Assembly: GCA_950295325.1 (NCBI GenBank)
Contig: OX485804.1
Span: 39,124,001 to 39,184,000 of the forward strand
DNA: 60,000 bases
Direction of reading: 5' to 3'
From: Polytrichum commune
Lineage: Eukaryota; Streptophyta; Polytrichopsida; Polytrichales; Polytrichaceae
In this document: positions 1-10,521 of the stretch, piece after piece
Position numbering within the stretch: the stretch's first letter is position 1
Layout: each line of letters begins with the position of its first letter
Position numbers and translations under genes: made by a program
The notes under the pieces: generated by a model
What the model saw: the letters and a program-made list of their open reading frames with translations, nothing else
Told to the model about the DNA's origin: nothing
The model's database searches: none

Positions 1-336
1 TCTGACCTACCCATATCTAGTTCCTTAAAATCCCCAAACGGATTTCTAACTCTTGCAACCCCATTGAAAACACCAGTGACAACGAGTAGTGAAAGCCGTC
101 ACGGTCACTCTCAAGTTTCACATTGCAATTCGATACCCTGTAGACCTGGATCGCTAGAAGGCTCACAAGACATTGACATCATCAAGTCTCCAGTGACTGG
201 CTCTGACTTGAGTGACAGTCATAGCTCTGTGGTAAGCAGAAGATCATTTTCAAATGCCAGGAGGAAGTCTAAGTATGACAACTCTCAGGGTAGTGCCCGA
301 CAAATGTTGCCGAGGAGTGTTGTCGAATGGAAATAA
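1..336 (+). CDS. 3'-terminal part of an unrecognised Ser-rich protein (partial at window edge)
   Basis: The reading frame is open from base 1 to a TAA at 334-336, so this is the end of a longer gene (or its last exon) that starts outside the window. About 111 residues are visible. They are rich in Ser, Thr, Arg and Lys, have no membrane segment or catalytic motif that I recognise, and end in Val-Glu-Trp-Lys. The low-complexity, phosphorylation-friendly composition suggests a disordered C-terminal tail. The AT-rich stretch after the stop looks like a 3' UTR. No function can be assigned. A chance open frame is possible, but 111 codons without a stop up to the window edge, with a codon mix unlike the flanks, favours a real exon. 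Confidence 0.5.
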   Translation, partial: SDLPISSSLKSPNGFLTLATPLKTPVTTSSESRHGHSQVSHCNSIPCRPGSLEGSQDIDIIKSPVTGSDLSDSHSSVVSRRSFSNARRKSKYDNSQGSARQMLPRSVVEWK

Positions 337-943
337 CAAGAAACTTGTGTAGTCTTGCAACTTTTGAGTTCTACTTTGTCCAAACCATTACTGTCCAGCG
401 AGATATTCCAATGTCCTTCAATTTCTCACAACTTGTACTGTAAGTTAAAATCAGGTGCATTGTTTTTGGTCTTCTAGCCGGTCTGAATTTTGGCAGGATT
501 GCTTAAAACCTCTTTGAATATGATCACTTTGATCTGCTGTTACATTGTAGATATTGTCTAGAAATTTACAGTGCATTTACAGAGCATCTCATATTATACC
601 AACAAATTTCAAATTGGTTGTTTGGACATTATAGCACATTGGAAACATTACTTGGTAATATATGATATGAATAGTAAAACATATAGCATTGTGTAACTCT
701 GAATAGTAAGCAATAGTAAGCAACAGTAAAGGCCATGTTGAGTGTAGTAATGTTGCAATACAACCTTGATCGAGTGCAGGAAGATTTATGGCGGTGTCTA
801 CAAATTACTGATATACAGAAATACAAGCTCCGAAGTTGTGTGGATCTCAAATTTCAGTTTCTTTAATTCACAATTTATGATGGTATCACCAGAATTGCTT
901 GATTCTGAATCAGCTCAGTACATAGTAACAGTTGTTGTACAGA
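337..943. other. AT-rich stretch, probable 3' UTR then intergenic DNA
   Basis: The sequence directly follows the stop of the left-edge gene and is AT-rich, without a convincing open frame on either strand. The first few hundred bases are probably its 3' UTR. Nothing else is recognised. Confidence 0.4.
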
Positions 944-1722
944 ACTACACTGTTTAAGGTATTCAGTGTCACTTGTGTAATAGTGTCACTTACCCTATTT
1001 TGGAGCGTATGCTAGGTTACACTCATGATCAACAACTCCATAATTAGTGTCACCTTATGAAACTTGGCATTTAGGTGCACTTACTAAGTGGCATGAGTAT
1101 GTTCACCACACTACATATGATATTTAGTGTCACTTGCTATTTGAAGTTACACAATGCTATAACTATTTATTGCATGTCTCACTTTTTACCAGCAAAGGTC
1201 ACATCGTTTGTTTGGCCATTATAGAACAATGGCATCTCTATTTTGTGAAAAGATACATTAATAGTTTTAAAATATAACATTGTGTAACTCCAAATAGGAA
1301 GTGATACTAAATATCATATTTGGTGTAGTGTTATGAGGCGTATGCCTATATTACATAATGGTCTACAAGTTGATTAAAGTGTACATAAATGACACTTGAC
1401 AGGTCTACATAAAGAGCATTAGTATGCTCAAGTATGCCTTCCTCTTGGATACTATAATGTAAACACATGACAATTGTCATTAGTATGATCAATGACATCT
1501 TCCCCTTGCATTCTAAAATGCAAAACTATCATCTCAAGTATCCCCACATGCTGTGCTAAATATCATAATGTAAATCTTTTCCACTTAAAAATGACTTATG
1601 TTGACAAATAATATCATCTTGGCAATTAGTGGACGTGACACTTTGAGACCTCTCTAGACATCTCGTTGAGGCCCTTCGCAAATAGTGTACACGACACTGA
1701 ATATCATAAACGATGTACTATA
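944..1722 (+). mobile_element. TIR element, family A, copy 1 (non-autonomous)
   Basis: The ends form an imperfect terminal inverted repeat. The left end reads CTACACTGTTTAAGGTATTC and continues into AGTGTCACTTG. The right end, reverse-complemented, reads GTACATCGTTTATGATATTC and continues into AGTGTCGTG. The interior matches a second copy at 38131-38676 in the same order, including the stretches around gcgtatgctaggttac and ccttcgcaaatagtgta. An extra internal pair of AGTGTCAC-type motifs near 1128-1320 suggests a nested or duplicated segment, which would explain why this copy is longer. No coding capacity is seen. The superfamily is not assigned and I could not see a clean target-site duplication. 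Confidence 0.7.
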
Positions 1723-3626
1723 ATTAATGAATTCCTCATTGTTGTTGATGACCTTTGTGTAGTTGACTTCCATGTGCAACTCATTCTAGCCAATACGGAT
1801 GAAGCTTTGGTTGGTACCTCCAAGCACATTGTCTTTGGTTGAACACTGGCATATGAGTAGTAGACAACCAATATAGAAGAGTAAAAATATCTTGTTAATA
1901 AAATATGCAAGTTCAAACGTGGTCATCGTTTCATTTGCTCATTTTGAATATTGCATGAGTGAGTTGATTGAACTTTACGTCTTGAGATTTCAAAAATGGG
2001 TAATCTAGTACAAAGAATATATGAGAAGACTTTTTGAGAATATATGAGAATATATGTGTTTCATCTTTGGTCCTATGGTAGGTTGTTTGACCTTGAGAAG
2101 ACTTCAAAACTATCTTTGAAAAAGTGAAACTCCGTGACGACTTTCTGGGCTTCTTTAATAGGCTGACACTTACAAAGGTAGAGCACCATCAAAGTACCAG
2201 AAAACTATGATAAAAACACAATCAGTGCGTGCCAGATGATGTTGGACCCTGTTCCCAGGAGGTACGGCATGTGACCACTGTCCCGGAAAGGCCACCCAGG
2301 GTCTGCAAAATGTATACTGTTGGGCCAATAAAGTTAGAGTTCAGTAGCCTAAACTTAGTGTAAGATAAGCAAGTGCACCAAATCATTGGAGATCTGGAGG
2401 CACATGACGTGGCAATCAGAATATGCCTACGTGGCAAAATAGGGGCAGGGTAAACTTTAGGATTTATCCATAAACTTGTTTGGCGAAGTTGTCTAAGGTG
2501 GATGCCACACGAGAGCTAGAGGAAGTTTCACAATTTCTTGCAACATGGCACTTTGCTTTTGAAAAGTCTCCTTTTCCTTGTTTTTCTCCTTAAACTGTGG
2601 AATTCTGGGCACTAGTGCCCGGTAGTATTGAACTACATTTATTGTGCCATGTCACTCCACTTTATTGCCAAGTAGATCCCAACCCTAAACCCAAAGCAAA
2701 ATCCAAAGCTAAAAAGTCATTGTTGCCACTCCCCATACTTCCTCTCATGTGGCAACCACTTGCTCATTTGAACCAATGCTATTCATCCAACTCACTGCCG
2801 TTCCTCCCGTGTGGTTTGGGCCTAAGGTAGAGGGTGCTTTAAACCAACACTTGAAGCTATTGCACATACATATGGCTATGTGGTTGATATTATGAAGTAC
2901 ATATTCAGCCTCAATTGAATTTTGGATGAATATTCAAAGTCAAAGCCACTAGCTTTCGTAAACCAATTCATCAGTTTTGTGTATGACGGTCGGTCTTGCA
3001 TATGATGAGGACCTCCACTTCCGTTGTCTAGAATCAACATAACATAGTTGGGTACTAGTCCCAATGTAGATCAAAACCCAACTAATAATAATGTGCAAAG
3101 CCACCTCCATGATCCCACTTGGTTCACTTGCAAAACCATTACCATGCATCCCGGGAACCGACCCCCTTTGTGTTTTGTGAGCCTACCTCCTTGGCTTTGT
3201 GGATAGAATGGCTAGAAACACCCCCCCCTTCCCCCATGTATAGAATGGCTAGAATAGGCATTGACAAGCCACCCTAAAACCACCTTGAACCAACCCGAGA
3301 TAGAGGTAGTGAAGGTCAGTAAGAGGTGGCCCCAGTAATGGCATCTAAAACGGTCACTCCGTGGGTCTGGACACTCCTACACCATGGGGAATGGTTCAAG
3401 GTAGAAGAGTGTTGGCAATTGGGAGGTTTTTATAGGTGTTGGTTTTGGGCGGGGTGTTGGTTTTAGCACCCTCTACCTTACCTACTACACAAGCGGCCTC
3501 AAAGTTCATCATCCACCTCGATGCCAATATCTATGATTTGGTAGATGCACCATTTTCACAAGGGGTACTATATCTATACCGTTCCTAGATACTTGACAAA
3601 GGTGATGAACTTCATGGCATTTGTGA
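1723..3626. other. No recognised gene or element
   Basis: Only short open frames are present. Both strands lack splice-compatible exon chains or known motifs. A C-run at about 3221-3230 is the only local oddity. Confidence 0.4.
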
Positions 3627-3705
3627 GCAGTGTCCGGGAGATTTTTGGGCATAATCAGTCAAAATCCCTAGTGTTTCCAAGTCCAACCGGTCACGATCAT
3701 CCCAC
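3627..3705 (+). mobile_element. Truncated copy of hAT-like MITE family B (left part)
   Basis: The segment begins with CAGTGTCCGGGAGATTTTTG and runs through the family-B stretches ending near tccaaccggtcac. It aligns with the left third of the complete copy at 11618-11849. The right end is missing. Confidence 0.55.
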
Positions 3706-4486
3706 TAGACCATGTCACCGAGGTCAACATTTTTACACAAATATGTTGAGTTCACCTATGCTAATATATTCATGATAGTATGGATGAAATAATATTGCAT
3801 TATTATTTACATGACATGATTCAAGTGTGAAAAAATGTTTTGGGTTTGAAGAGTTCAATTGAGCTCAAAGATGGTTTCCTAGGTGGATCACTTTTGAGCT
3901 TAATTGAAATTCTTGGGTGTGTTGGAGCTGCATGATTGTGTGAACAATAGAACTATTAGTAAAAAAAAATTGGATCAAACTTTGGGCAAATTAGCTATAA
4001 AAATTGAGTTTGAAAATGTAAGCATAAAGTCACCCAAGTTTTCTTGGGACTTAAACTAACATGCTCAAAGAGTAATTGTTGGTCCTAAAAACGTTCTTTC
4101 AACAATAGATTGAGCAAGAAATCTTCTAGTTGAGGGTGATTACTTCATCAAGAATCTCTCAATTGCTTGACCTGGACTTTTTGATGTCAATGTGCAACAC
4201 TCCTGCAAATGCACAAAAAATCGCAATGAACAAAACTTTATAAACCGACTTGTCTGATTTTTCTGATTATATTGTAGACATGCTACTGACCGTGCATATT
4301 TGGGTTTCAAATGATTTTCCACAAGGTGGGTTAAACCTTTTTTAAAAAATAAAATAAAATTGTAATTAGTAAATGAGATGAGAGTATTGTGGTAAAATGA
4401 AATGACAATTGTATTTGAAAAGTTGTAACCTTTCTACAGTCAAGTTCACAACTATATGCATCAATGTGTGATCAATGTGCCATTCA
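3706..4486. other. No recognised gene; downstream flank of the transposase-protease pseudogene
   Basis: AT-rich DNA lies immediately 3' (minus-strand sense) of the stop codon at 4487. It may include the 3' UTR and outer end of the pogo-like element. A TA-flanked CAGTCAAGTTCAC at about 4436 looks like a pogo end, but I could not find its partner on the other side. Confidence 0.35.
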
Positions 4487-7400
4487 CTAACCGTGCATGT
4501 TAGGTTTCACTAAAGGAGCTACAAATCTTGCCCTCTTCTTTGTAGGCATAGGAAATTGATGAGGTTTTGATATTGTCCTTTTGACTTGTGTAGCCATTTT
4601 CTTCTCAAGTTGTTGTTGAATTTTTGCTTCTTTTTTGGCCCTGGCAAGGTCTGCTCTTTTCTTCTTCTTGTCCTCTTTCTCATAAATTTTTTCCTCTTCT
4701 TCTTTTACTGCTTTCAACCTATTTAAGGTAAATTCTTCTGAAGTGAGGCATTTGCCATGGGGATTCAATCTCTTAGGATTTTTTGGTTTTCTTCTTGTGG
4801 AACAAGGGTACGAAGGAATTTTCGAAATGCTGGATAGGGCTCCTTCACTCTCAATGTACATATATTATTCTTGCAGTGACACATAAAAATTTGAACATCA
4901 ATGTGTTGTAAGAAATTTGAATAAAACTTAATTAAATACTGATTTTTTTTTAAAGTAGATTAGATGACTTACTTGTCTTCATCACTTGTTGAAAAAATTG
5001 ACCCTCCTTCAAGCATCAATATTGTCTGCTTTATACTCATTCGCTTAGAATTTGCTTCTGTATCTTGAAATGTCACATTCTGGAGTTCCCAATGCACCTT
5101 CTTCAACTAAGCAGTCATACATTAACAACAAGTTAACATAAAATCTATTCAAAAACACAAAGCTTTTGAAATACTATAATTCAAATTAATATACATTTAA
5201 TTCAAATAAACTTGAGACTCTATGAATTCCTTAGTTTATAAAGGTATTAATAGCAGATGTACTTACAATGTACTCAGTATTTTGTCCCAAAGAAACACCT
5301 TCTGCAATTGCATTCAAAAAAATATCCACACTTTTGATCACATAAATCCCACAATCTGTGACATTGTCTTTGGGTTGTTGAGGAACCTACATACACACAA
5401 AACATGAACACAAGTTTGTATCATACTTGAAAAACACAAAATTCAATGCAATATGCTAAATTAACAATGCATCTTCAAACACGTGATGGAATTATAACTT
5501 ACTTCAACCACTTGCATTTGAAGCTCAAGTAGATCCCTCTTGGAAATTTTTAAAGTTTCCAAGCTATTTTGTCTTTCCCATTCTGAGCTCAAGAAACTGC
5601 CATAAGAATAACATATCATCAACATTAATGCATTACAATCAATGACCTACAACATTGGAAGATAGGATGGAACAAAATTAATTGACATACTTGAAAATAC
5701 TTACAATTTGATATGTTCTTGTAAACCCAAGTGAGTTGTTGATTTGATTGAATTCAAATGTAGTAAACAAGGTTTTACTGTGGAGCTTCCAAGGTAACAC
5801 ATAACAACCATGCTCCAATATCCACTGTCAAGAAGAGAACATAGTTAGTAGCATTTTTGTAAATTAAAATTTCAGTAAGTTTTCAAATAAGATTCTATAA
5901 AACATAGATTGAATACCTGAGTAAGATAGGCAAAAAAATGTAGTCACACTTGAAGATATTGATGTCCTTGAACCACAATGCAATTTTCTTGAATCCATTT
6001 GCAGCATCCTCCTTAAAGGTGATCACAAGCTTCCTGAAAAAGAAGCTATTAAAAAAATAGAGTCCCTTTATATAGTGATGTTTTCTTTCCTGGTACTTAA
6101 GATAAAAATCCACCATTGTGTCTGTTAGGCATTGACCCTTGGTGAGAGACTCAAAATCAGTGGTCCTAATTGTCACTGGATTGAGGTCATCACGTGGCCA
6201 AACAAGTGAATCTTGAACCACTCTCTGCGCCTCATTTGGCATGTCAATGGGATCCTCGTCAAACGTATCATCTTCGTGAAGCACCTCTTGGATAATATGA
6301 TTAATCATTTCTTCAACATTCTCATGCAACATCTCTTCATCCAAATCCTTTTGCAACTCTTCATCTTCTTCTTTCACATGTGTATGCAAAGGCAAAGTGG
6401 TTAAGTGAGGTAGACTTGGCCCATAGTATTTATCCATTGCAGTTGGATCCACTGGAAAGATGCCTATTATTCAACAAACCCCAACTCCCATGATCAGTAA
6501 GTCAAATATAACAAAATAGCCATGTACATCTTTGAATAAAAAGATGATTAAAATTTCAAGCAAAAAACTTAGCACATACTTAAAGAAAAGGTTGAGTAAT
6601 GGGGCCATTCACGGTTAGGGTACTACTTTTGGCTGTCTAACGGAAAACGGATTTTTTTGGATAACTTCACATGCTTGGTATGCTTAGATTTGTATTGTGA
6701 AGCATATTTTGGATCATACCTACATTTCATACTCCATATCGAGTACACTGACAAAGTTAATTTAGAAGGAATAGGGTCATCTAAGATATCCTTTTGATTC
6801 CTTAAAGGACATTTAGGAGTGCTGTCTTAATTGTTCACCTTAGGATCAAGGAATGAAAAGGACAACAAGAATCAATCGAAACAATCCCAAATTTTTTCCT
6901 CACACTCATCGTTCAAGTGTGTACCAATAGAACCAAATATGTATTGAATAGCAATTGCCCAACTTTACATGTGGCACCAAACATGTCCAAATATACATAT
7001 ACTCATGGCCACACGTAAAAGGAACGTCTAGTATTAGAATTGGACAAAAAAATTTATATGAATGGACACATGACACTTTTACCAAGGTACCAAGATACAT
7101 AACAGGAAATAATTGACCACCAATGCACACCTAAATAGCAAAAAAATGCCACTGATGTGGCCTAGGGTTTAGGGTTTAGGGTGATTATTAAATAATAATA
7201 AAAATATTTCTTGATAAAGCTTATGAACTATCTACTTATTTATGTAAAATTTATTGATCAAATAATAATAAATCATGATAAAAACCAAGATTAATGCGAC
7301 AAAGTCCTTAAGTCCTTTGTCCCGAAAGTAGTACCCTGATCGTGAATGGGCCCAAATACCTGTTGTCTTGAAACCTGATATTATATTAGTGGCTTAAGAG

Positions 7401-8573
7401 CTTTGCTTAAAGCATTTGTTGCCATTTTAGCCAAGGTTGATTTCAACATTACTCCATTGCCCCAATTTGGATTTTCTAATGTCATAGCTGCTTTATCCTC
7501 TTGAAGATATTGCTTAAAAGGCTTGAAGCAAGAGACATCAAGGGGTTGCATGTGGTGTGAGGAATGTGAAGGGATTGTAATGATGTCTAATCCCATCTTG
7601 ATGCATGTATCCAGTGCCTTGGCACTAACATGGCTACAATGGCCATCTAAGACAAGAAGGTGTTTGTTATCGTTACTCACACCTCCCGGAACATTGAGTC
7701 GAAAGTGGTTAAGCCAGTCACAAAAAATCTCATTAGTTACCCATCCATTTTCTTGGACATTCATTGCCGCACTTGGTCCACAATGTTGTATATAATCCTG
7801 AAGAAGATAGGTTCCCTTGAAGATGAAATAGTGAGGGACGAAAGTGCCAATAGCACTAATACATACCAGGATTGTTAACCATTCCCTGCTATCACATGCA
7901 CGAACATTCACATTCCTTGATCCTTTTTTTGCCACAACCTTTAGAGTATTGTTTCTACCCACTGCTTGCACCCTTGTTTCATCAACGTTCCAAATATGGG
8001 ATGCTTTATATCCCTGAGAGGTAATCACAGTGGTCAAATTGTCATAAAACCGTGAACTTTGTTTAAGCCAATACACCTCTTCATCTCCAAACCTTCGCCT
8101 ACTCGCAACACCACCTCTGGATGTCGTAACTTGAAGCATTGCCACCATGTTTGTCCGGGACGGTCATCTTTGAATGGATGTTTTCTTGGATGGGATCTTA
8201 CAATATCTTTGACAATGTTTTTTAAAATTGGTAAGGTCACGGAGAATGCCATTTCTTGCATCTTAAAGCACCATGCTTTCAACTCACACTCTTCTGCCTT
8301 GGTTAAATAGGGATCAAAGCCACGTCTCTTCTTCTTGGTCTTTCCATACATCCAATCTGCAATTGATGATGGAGGGATTGAGAAAAAATTGGAAGCATTC
8401 CTAATTGATCTTTCTCCTGATTTGATGCTGTCTATGGCAGTTTTCATCAACTCTTCTGTCCATTGTCCTCGGCTAGGTCCACATGCATTGGTTTTTTTCC
8501 CCACACTAGGTCTTGAATATTCAGCTTTAGGCTTAGGAGCTTCAACTCGTTGAGACCCTCGGGGGCCTCTCAT
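4487..8573 (-). pseudogene. pogo/Tigger-like DDE transposase fused to a Ulp1/SENP-type (C48) protease domain, frameshifted
   Basis: Seven exons run on the minus strand: 8573-7360, 6463-5917, 5824-5705, 5596-5503, 5386-5267, 5109-4973 and 4847-4487. All junctions are GT-AG and all phases close once two 1-nt deletions in exon 1 (near 8052 and 7386) are allowed for, giving about 864 codons. Exon 1 encodes an N-terminal helix-turn-helix/DNA-binding region and a DDE_1 catalytic core with NVDET, VLDGHCSHVS and the MQPLDV block. The exon 1/2 junction restores the family motif TTGIFPVDPTAMD. Exon 2 then enters a C48 protease fold (LTKGQCLTDTMVDFYLKY, FFNSFFFRKL, DYIFLPI). Exons 3-5 carry its WSMVV, LHLNSIK, EW and PQQPKDNVTDCG blocks. 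Exons 6-7 end in a Lys/Glu-rich coiled-coil tail like that of pogo transposases. The catalytic His is Tyr and the Asp is Asn; Cys and Gln are kept. The last acceptor, at 4847, has a poor pyrimidine tract and is the weakest junction. Confidence 0.82.
6601..7353 (-). mobile_element. TIR element, family C, copy 1, inside an intron of the transposase-protease gene
   Basis: Terminal inverted repeats of about 28 bp bound the element. The left end starts GGGGCCATTCACGGTTAGGG and the right end, reverse-complemented, starts GGGCCCATTCACGATCAGGG; both continue into TACTACTTT. A second copy lies at 28656-29814 in opposite orientation. The right end falls 6 nt inside the splice donor of exon 1, so the element makes up most of the present 896-bp intron. 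There is no coding capacity. The target duplication is unclear. A TTTAGGG telomere-like tract at about 7163-7182 is absent from the other copy. Confidence 0.8.
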
Positions 8574-9300
8574 AGTAAAGAAGATCTCACTCAAAAGTAC
8601 CTCCAATGGCACGAGATCTACCTGCAAACCCTGGCAACCACTTAATGATCATCCTCCAAATTGAGCTCCCAGCTCCAATTCATAACTAATACCGCCACCT
8701 CAACACAGATAGAAAATAATATACTCCATTTCGTCGTATGGAATTCTTCTGCCATTTGCGTTGCCTGTAAGCTCATTGTATAACGCAGCTTTCGACATTG
8801 CTGAGAGCAATAGTCTAGCTCAATCTCCCTGGAAGGCGGTGTGTGCAGAGAGGGCAAACCTTCCTCTCACTTTCAATCCTCACTGCACGTCATTGATCTT
8901 CTTGTACCATCCTCTAAACATCACCTAACCTTCAGGTCTCGAAGTCTTTCAAGATTTCTTCGTTGGCTCAACTAAGAGCATTCAAAGCTGCGTAGCCCTG
9001 CACGCATCTTTTCCGCCTTAATCTGCATGAAGTCCCAGTTGCTGTGTCAGAGCCGAAATTTGAAGGACTTTCTACACCATATTGAGTTTCATGTGATCAT
9101 AGCTGTGTGCATCGTGTGTGTATTTCCGAAGCTCAGACAACACGCAAGTTTGGCAGTAGTTCTACACTATAAATTAAATTAAATTTCAAATAAATAAATA
9201 AATAAATAAAATCTGATATCAGCATTTGAGAAGCAAGTTCAAGGAGGAGATGGTAAGAGAACATAAAAGAATTTTGCGTGATTTAGGCTCTTTCCACGAG
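8574..9300. other. Upstream flank of the transposase-protease gene; no gene recognised
   Basis: This should hold the promoter and outer end of the pogo-like element. I see no clear TIR. A short AAAT microsatellite lies at about 9189-9208. Confidence 0.35.
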
Positions 9301-9412
9301 AAGTAAGTTCCGGTTTGTGTAGCAATCTTCCTGCAGTCTTGAACTTCAACCGGTTATTTCTCAAACTCCACCGGTTCATCTGTAACTAACTGCCGGCTCT
9401 CCCCGATCATTG
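9301..9412 (+). mobile_element. Truncated copy of hAT-like MITE family B (right part)
   Basis: The stretch from about cttcctgcagtcttgaac to the family end CTCCCCGATCATTG (last base 9412) aligns with the right half of the complete copy at 11618-11849. The left half is missing. Confidence 0.6.
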
Positions 9413-10030
9413 ATGAGACTAAGCGCTGCAATTAAGTTACCTAAATGTAAAGAAGTATCACTATCATCACCACAGCAATCTGCGAAAAAGTAAATGCAAT
9501 CGACGATATGATAAATTGCTCGGAGACGGAGCAAACTATCTAGACCGAAACAAGTGAAGAAGAAACCTGATCAAGTGAAGAAGGTTCAGAATCCAGGGAA
9601 GAAACCTGATGGACAAATGGCGATACCGTCACACGAAATGAAGAGTTGCTTGGCCGCGAAACTAAATACCTCCAGCAAGGCCTTCCAGCAACAAAACTAC
9701 AGTAAGACTAAGCGATGTATTAACGTTCACCTAAAAGCCAAGAAAACAAGGTCACTATCACAGCAGCAATCTGCGAAAATCAAATGCAAATCAACGATAC
9801 TCTCTATTAGAACTCTAATACAATCTGTTTGTCCGAATCTGGACTGAGTGCTCAGTACAAAACCCTCGCCGCGAAGAAACTAGGCAGAATCCAGACTCTT
9901 CCATTACCAAACAAGAAATTGAAGAAGGATCACAAATCGGGGAGGAACCTGGCAAATTGGCGATACAGTCTCACGAAATGATTTGCCCGGTCGCGAACTT
10001 GCAAAACATCTCCAAAGCACAAGACCTTCG
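9412..10030 (+). repeat. Diverged tandem duplication, unit about 290-340 bp
   Basis: Blocks recur in order: gactaagcgctgcaatta at 9418 and gactaagcgatgtattaa at 9706; cagcaatctgcgaaaa at about 9473 and 9767; aaatggcgataccgtcacac near 9615 and a similar block near 9957. The two units are clearly related but differ by indels. The 97-codon open frame at 9554-9847 spans the unit and has no recognisable domain, so I do not call it a gene. Confidence 0.6.
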
Positions 10031-10513
10031 CTGCACTGAAACCCAGCCCGAAAGCGCATAACTACTGCAAATTCATCTTCATCAAATTGCTACATCTACA
10101 CCTTGCCATGTGATTTGAGTGAAGGAGACTCCATGATGAGTGTGAGTTGACAGTGACGTTTTAGGTCATTGGCGCGATCATGATTGAGTTTGAGAGACAT
10201 CGGACGGTTGAGATTGCATGTGATATAATTTGACGGCCGAGATTAAAAGTACACGGTAAGTGGCATGGTGGAGTATCGTGACATGCACGGTAAGTGGTGT
10301 TGCACGGTCAGTAGCATGTCTACGATAGATAGCTCTTGCATTGAAGCCTCTCTTTGGAGTAGTCATACTGTAATATTCATTTGAGTTATGTGCAAGAGCT
10401 CGGACTTGATAACTTCATCTGCGATAGCTGAAAGAGAACCTCCTCCAACCACCATGTTGGATACCCCATTATGTACATAGTTTATAGGGTACCTGGGATG
10501 TGATGGTCACATG
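10031..10513. other. No recognised gene
   Basis: Contains a short local duplication of acggtaagtgg (near 10254 and 10289) and nothing else that I can interpret. Confidence 0.35.
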
Positions 10514-10521
10514 GGTACATG

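Noticed and set aside
4434-4450. CAGTCAAGTTCAC as the outer end of the transposase-protease element
   Set aside because: No matching inverted copy was found upstream of 8573.
4487-6463. Independent host ULP (SUMO protease) gene
   Set aside because: The first protease exon starts with the pogo motif GIFPVDPTAMD and joins in phase to the transposase exon; the last exon is a pogo-like tail.
6601-7353. Target-site duplication for family C
   Set aside because: Candidate flanks (aat/aaa here; cata/cata at the other copy) are too short and inconsistent to assign a superfamily.
7523-8553. Plus-strand frames of 72-90 codons
   Set aside because: Antisense shadows of the DDE transposase exon.
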